DNA from: Bacteroidota bacterium
GTDB lineage: Bacteria > Bacteroidota > Bacteroidia > Bacteroidales > Prolixibacteraceae
DNA: 64,000 bases
Assembly (NCBI GenBank): GCA_029265715.1
Contig: JAJUGZ010000002.1
Coordinates: 1 to 64,000, forward strand
Direction of reading: 5' to 3'
A model generated the notes under the pieces. It was not told the origin of the DNA, did no database searches, and was given only the letters and a program-made list of their open reading frames with translations. The number at the start of each line of letters is the position of its first letter. The first letter of the stretch is position 1. This document shows positions 61,911 to 64,000 of this stretch, piece after piece. The position numbers were made by a program, and so were the translations under genes.

Positions 61911-64000
61911 ATGATGCAATTAAGATTTCCAAAAGCGCAGGGATTATATGATCCGGCGAATGAGCATGATAATTGCGGGATTGGTTTTGTTGCCCATATC
62001 AAAGGCCAAAAATCACACGACATTATCGAAAGGGGTTTGGAAGTTCTTCGGAACATGGACCATCGTGGTGCGACCAGTGCTGATAACAAGACTGGCGATG
62101 GTGCTGGTATTTTGATGCAAATACCCGATGAGTACATCAAGGATGTTTTAAAGGTGAACGTTCCGGCGCCTGGCAAATACGGTACCGGCTTAATCTTCCT
62201 TCCGCGTATTCCCGCTGAAGCTGATTTTTGCCTGGACGTACTGACTAAATACATCAAGCAGGAAGGCCTGGAGTTGATTGAATACCGCGACGTTGCAGTA
62301 GACAGTTCCGCTCCGGGAGAAATCGCCAAACTAACTGAACCCGTTGTCAAACAGGTTTATGTAAAGGCTGATCTTGAGCAAGACATCCTCGAACAGAAAT
62401 TATATCTGGTCCGGAAACAAGCTGAACGTGAAGTACGGAGTTCGGCCTTGACCCAGAAAGAGGCTTTCTATCTTCCGAGTTTTTCTTCGAAAGTGATTAT
62501 TTATAAAGGGATGCTTACCCCCGATCAGGTCCGCGAGTATTACAAAGACCTTCAGCACCCCAAAATGAAGAGCGCCATCGCGCTGGTACACTCCCGTTTC
62601 AGTACCAACACGTTCCCAACCTGGGATTTGGCACAGCCTTTCCGCATGCTGGCCCACAACGGCGAAATCAATACCGTAAAAGGCAACCGGTTGTGGATGC
62701 AGGCCCGCGAAGCGTTGTTGAAATCAGAAATTTTCGGCGACGACCTGAAAAAGTTGTTCCCGATTATCGAACCCAATAAATCAGACTCGGCATCGTTCGA
62801 TAACGTGCTTGAGTTCTTGCACCTGACAGGCCGCTCCATGCCGCATGCCTTGTGTATGATGATACCGGAATCGTTTAACTCGAAAAACCCGATCCCGGAT
62901 AGTCTGAAAGCGTTCTACGAATACCATTCAACGATTATGGAACCATGGGACGGCCCGGCTTCGATGGTATTCTCCGATGGCCGTTATATTGGCGGTACGC
63001 TCGACCGTAACGGCTTGCGCCCGTCGCGCTATGTGATTACCAAAAACGATCTGATCGTGATGGGCTCTGAAGTTGGTGTTCAGACATTTGCTCCGGAAGA
63101 AATTAAAGAAAAAGGCCGCCTGCGTCCGGGTAAAATCCTCTTGGTCGATACCAAATTAGGGATCATCATCCCGGATAAAGAAGTAAAAGCACAGCTGAGC
63201 CAGCGCAATCCCTATGCAAACTGGCTGCGCGAAAACCGTTTATGTCTGGAAGATATTAAGGTAAAACAGCGCGTTTCGTCAACTTTGGGCGAGAACTTTA
63301 AGAAATATGCCGATACCTTTGGTTACTCGAAGGAAGACATGGAAGTGATCATTAAGCCGATGGTGGAAGGTGCGATGGAACCAACCAGTTCGATGGGTAA
63401 TGATACACCACTAGCCTGTTTTTCGGATAAACCGCAGCGTTTCTTTAACTATTTCCGCCAGGTGTTTGCACAGGTAACCAACCCGCCGATCGACTCGATC
63501 CGCGAAGGTCTGGTGATGGACCTGACCAACTACATCGGTTCGCTGCATTCCAATATTCTCGACGAAACTCCTGAACATTGCAAGCTGATTAAATTCGAAA
63601 GCCCGATCATTACCAATACCGACCTGAATAAGATCAAAACGATGAACTACGAAGAGTTCCGTCATGTGACGATTCCGATGGTATTCCCGGTTAAGGAAGG
63701 GGCTGAAGGGTTTAAAAAAGCGTTGGAAAGTATTCTGGACAAAGCTGAAAAAGCAGTTGATAATAAGAACAACTTCATCATTTTGTCCGACCGTGATATT
63801 TCGGAAGAATACGCCCCGATTCCATCGTTGCTGGCAGTTTCGGCTGTACATCACCACCTGATCAAGGCTCAGAAACGTATGCAGATCGGCATCCTGGTCG
63901 AAACCGGCGAGGCGCGAGAAGTTTCACACTTTGCCATGTTACTGGGATACGGCGCAAGTATCATCAACCCATACCTGGCTTTTGCCGCAATCGACGAACT
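61911..64000 (+). CDS. gltB: Glutamate synthase large subunit (5' part, cut by window end)
   Basis: An open frame of about 696 codons runs to the window end. After MMQLRFPKAQ it has the class II glutaminase motif EHDNCGIGFVAHIKG, whose Cys22 becomes the N-terminal nucleophile after propeptide removal. It continues with RNMDHRGATSADNKTGDGAG, ALVHSRFSTNTFPTW and MLAHNGEINTVKGN, then the central domain. The last ~800 residues lie beyond the window. It makes glutamate from glutamine and 2-oxoglutarate, matching the PII-Amt genes nearby. Confidence 0.96.
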   Translation, partial: MMQLRFPKAQGLYDPANEHDNCGIGFVAHIKGQKSHDIIERGLEVLRNMDHRGATSADNKTGDGAGILMQIPDEYIKDVLKVNVPAPGKYGTGLIFLPRIPAEADFCLDVLTKYIKQEGLELIEYRDVAVDSSAPGEIAKLTEPVVKQVYVKADLEQDILEQKLYLVRKQAEREVRSSALTQKEAFYLPSFSSKVIIYKGMLTPDQVREYYKDLQHPKMKSAIALVHSRFSTNTFPTWDLAQPFRMLAHNGEINTVKGNRLWMQAREALLKSEIFGDDLKKLFPIIEPNKSDSASFDNVLEFLHLTGRSMPHALCMMIPESFNSKNPIPDSLKAFYEYHSTIMEPWDGPASMVFSDGRYIGGTLDRNGLRPSRYVITKNDLIVMGSEVGVQTFAPEEIKEKGRLRPGKILLVDTKLGIIIPDKEVKAQLSQRNPYANWLRENRLCLEDIKVKQRVSSTLGENFKKYADTFGYSKEDMEVIIKPMVEGAMEPTSSMGNDTPLACFSDKPQRFFNYFRQVFAQVTNPPIDSIREGLVMDLTNYIGSLHSNILDETPEHCKLIKFESPIITNTDLNKIKTMNYEEFRHVTIPMVFPVKEGAEGFKKALESILDKAEKAVDNKNNFIILSDRDISEEYAPIPSLLAVSAVHHHLIKAQKRMQIGILVETGEAREVSHFAMLLGYGASIINPYLAFAAIDE

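Overview
The window comes from a Bacteroidota chromosome, most likely a marine or sediment Bacteroidales/Marinilabiliales-type anaerobe (this placement is inference). The evidence is a SusC/SusD pair with an ECF sigma factor and a FecR anti-sigma factor, a T9SS sorting-domain protein, promoters of the Bacteroidetes type (-7 box TAnnTTTG, often with a -33 TTG), and a Na+-translocating methylmalonyl-CoA decarboxylase that points to succinate-to-propionate metabolism. No rRNA, tRNA, CRISPR array, prophage or transposase gene was seen.

Layout. 1-2.7 kb: one end of a dispersed repeat, an HxlR regulator, a methyltransferase, a GNAT enzyme, a small T9SS protein and a ferredoxin. 2.9-7.7 kb: an AraC regulator divergent from a tight four-gene corrinoid methyl-transfer operon (corrinoid protein, MtaA/uroporphyrinogen-decarboxylase-like methyltransferase fused to a thioredoxin domain, CobW-type GTPase, MetH-activation-like protein). 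A 13-bp perfect inverted repeat lies between them. 7.7-36.4 kb: a PAS-rich sensor kinase, then sigma/FecR/SusC/SusD, an amidohydrolase, five CE1-type esterases (one frameshifted), an MBL-fold hydrolase, two type-B carboxylesterases and three GH3 glycosidases. This is an ester- and glycoside-degrading locus with no endo-acting glycanase. Copies of the dispersed repeat form the leaders of two of its esterases.

36.4-42 kb: a candidate structured RNA, a small secreted protein, alkaline phosphatase, a ThuA-like protein and a secreted alpha/beta hydrolase. 42-48 kb: methylmalonyl-CoA epimerase and the Na+-pumping decarboxylase operon, with an acetyl-CoA hydrolase/CoA-transferase next to it. 48.5-64 kb: purL, a candidate small RNA, an ArgE/DapE-type peptidase, a porin-PII-Amt nitrogen operon, two ArnT/PMT-like glycosyltransferases, argH, and the 5' part of gltB running off the end.

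Most interesting idea (inference): the esterases and GH3 enzymes could release methoxylated aromatic acids or phenolic glycosides, and the neighbouring corrinoid system could then take the methyl groups (O-demethylation). The methyltransferase has an altered zinc motif (Phe where the HxC His is expected) and a fused CAPC thioredoxin domain, and no acceptor-side methyltransferase is visible. Its substrate cannot be read from sequence.
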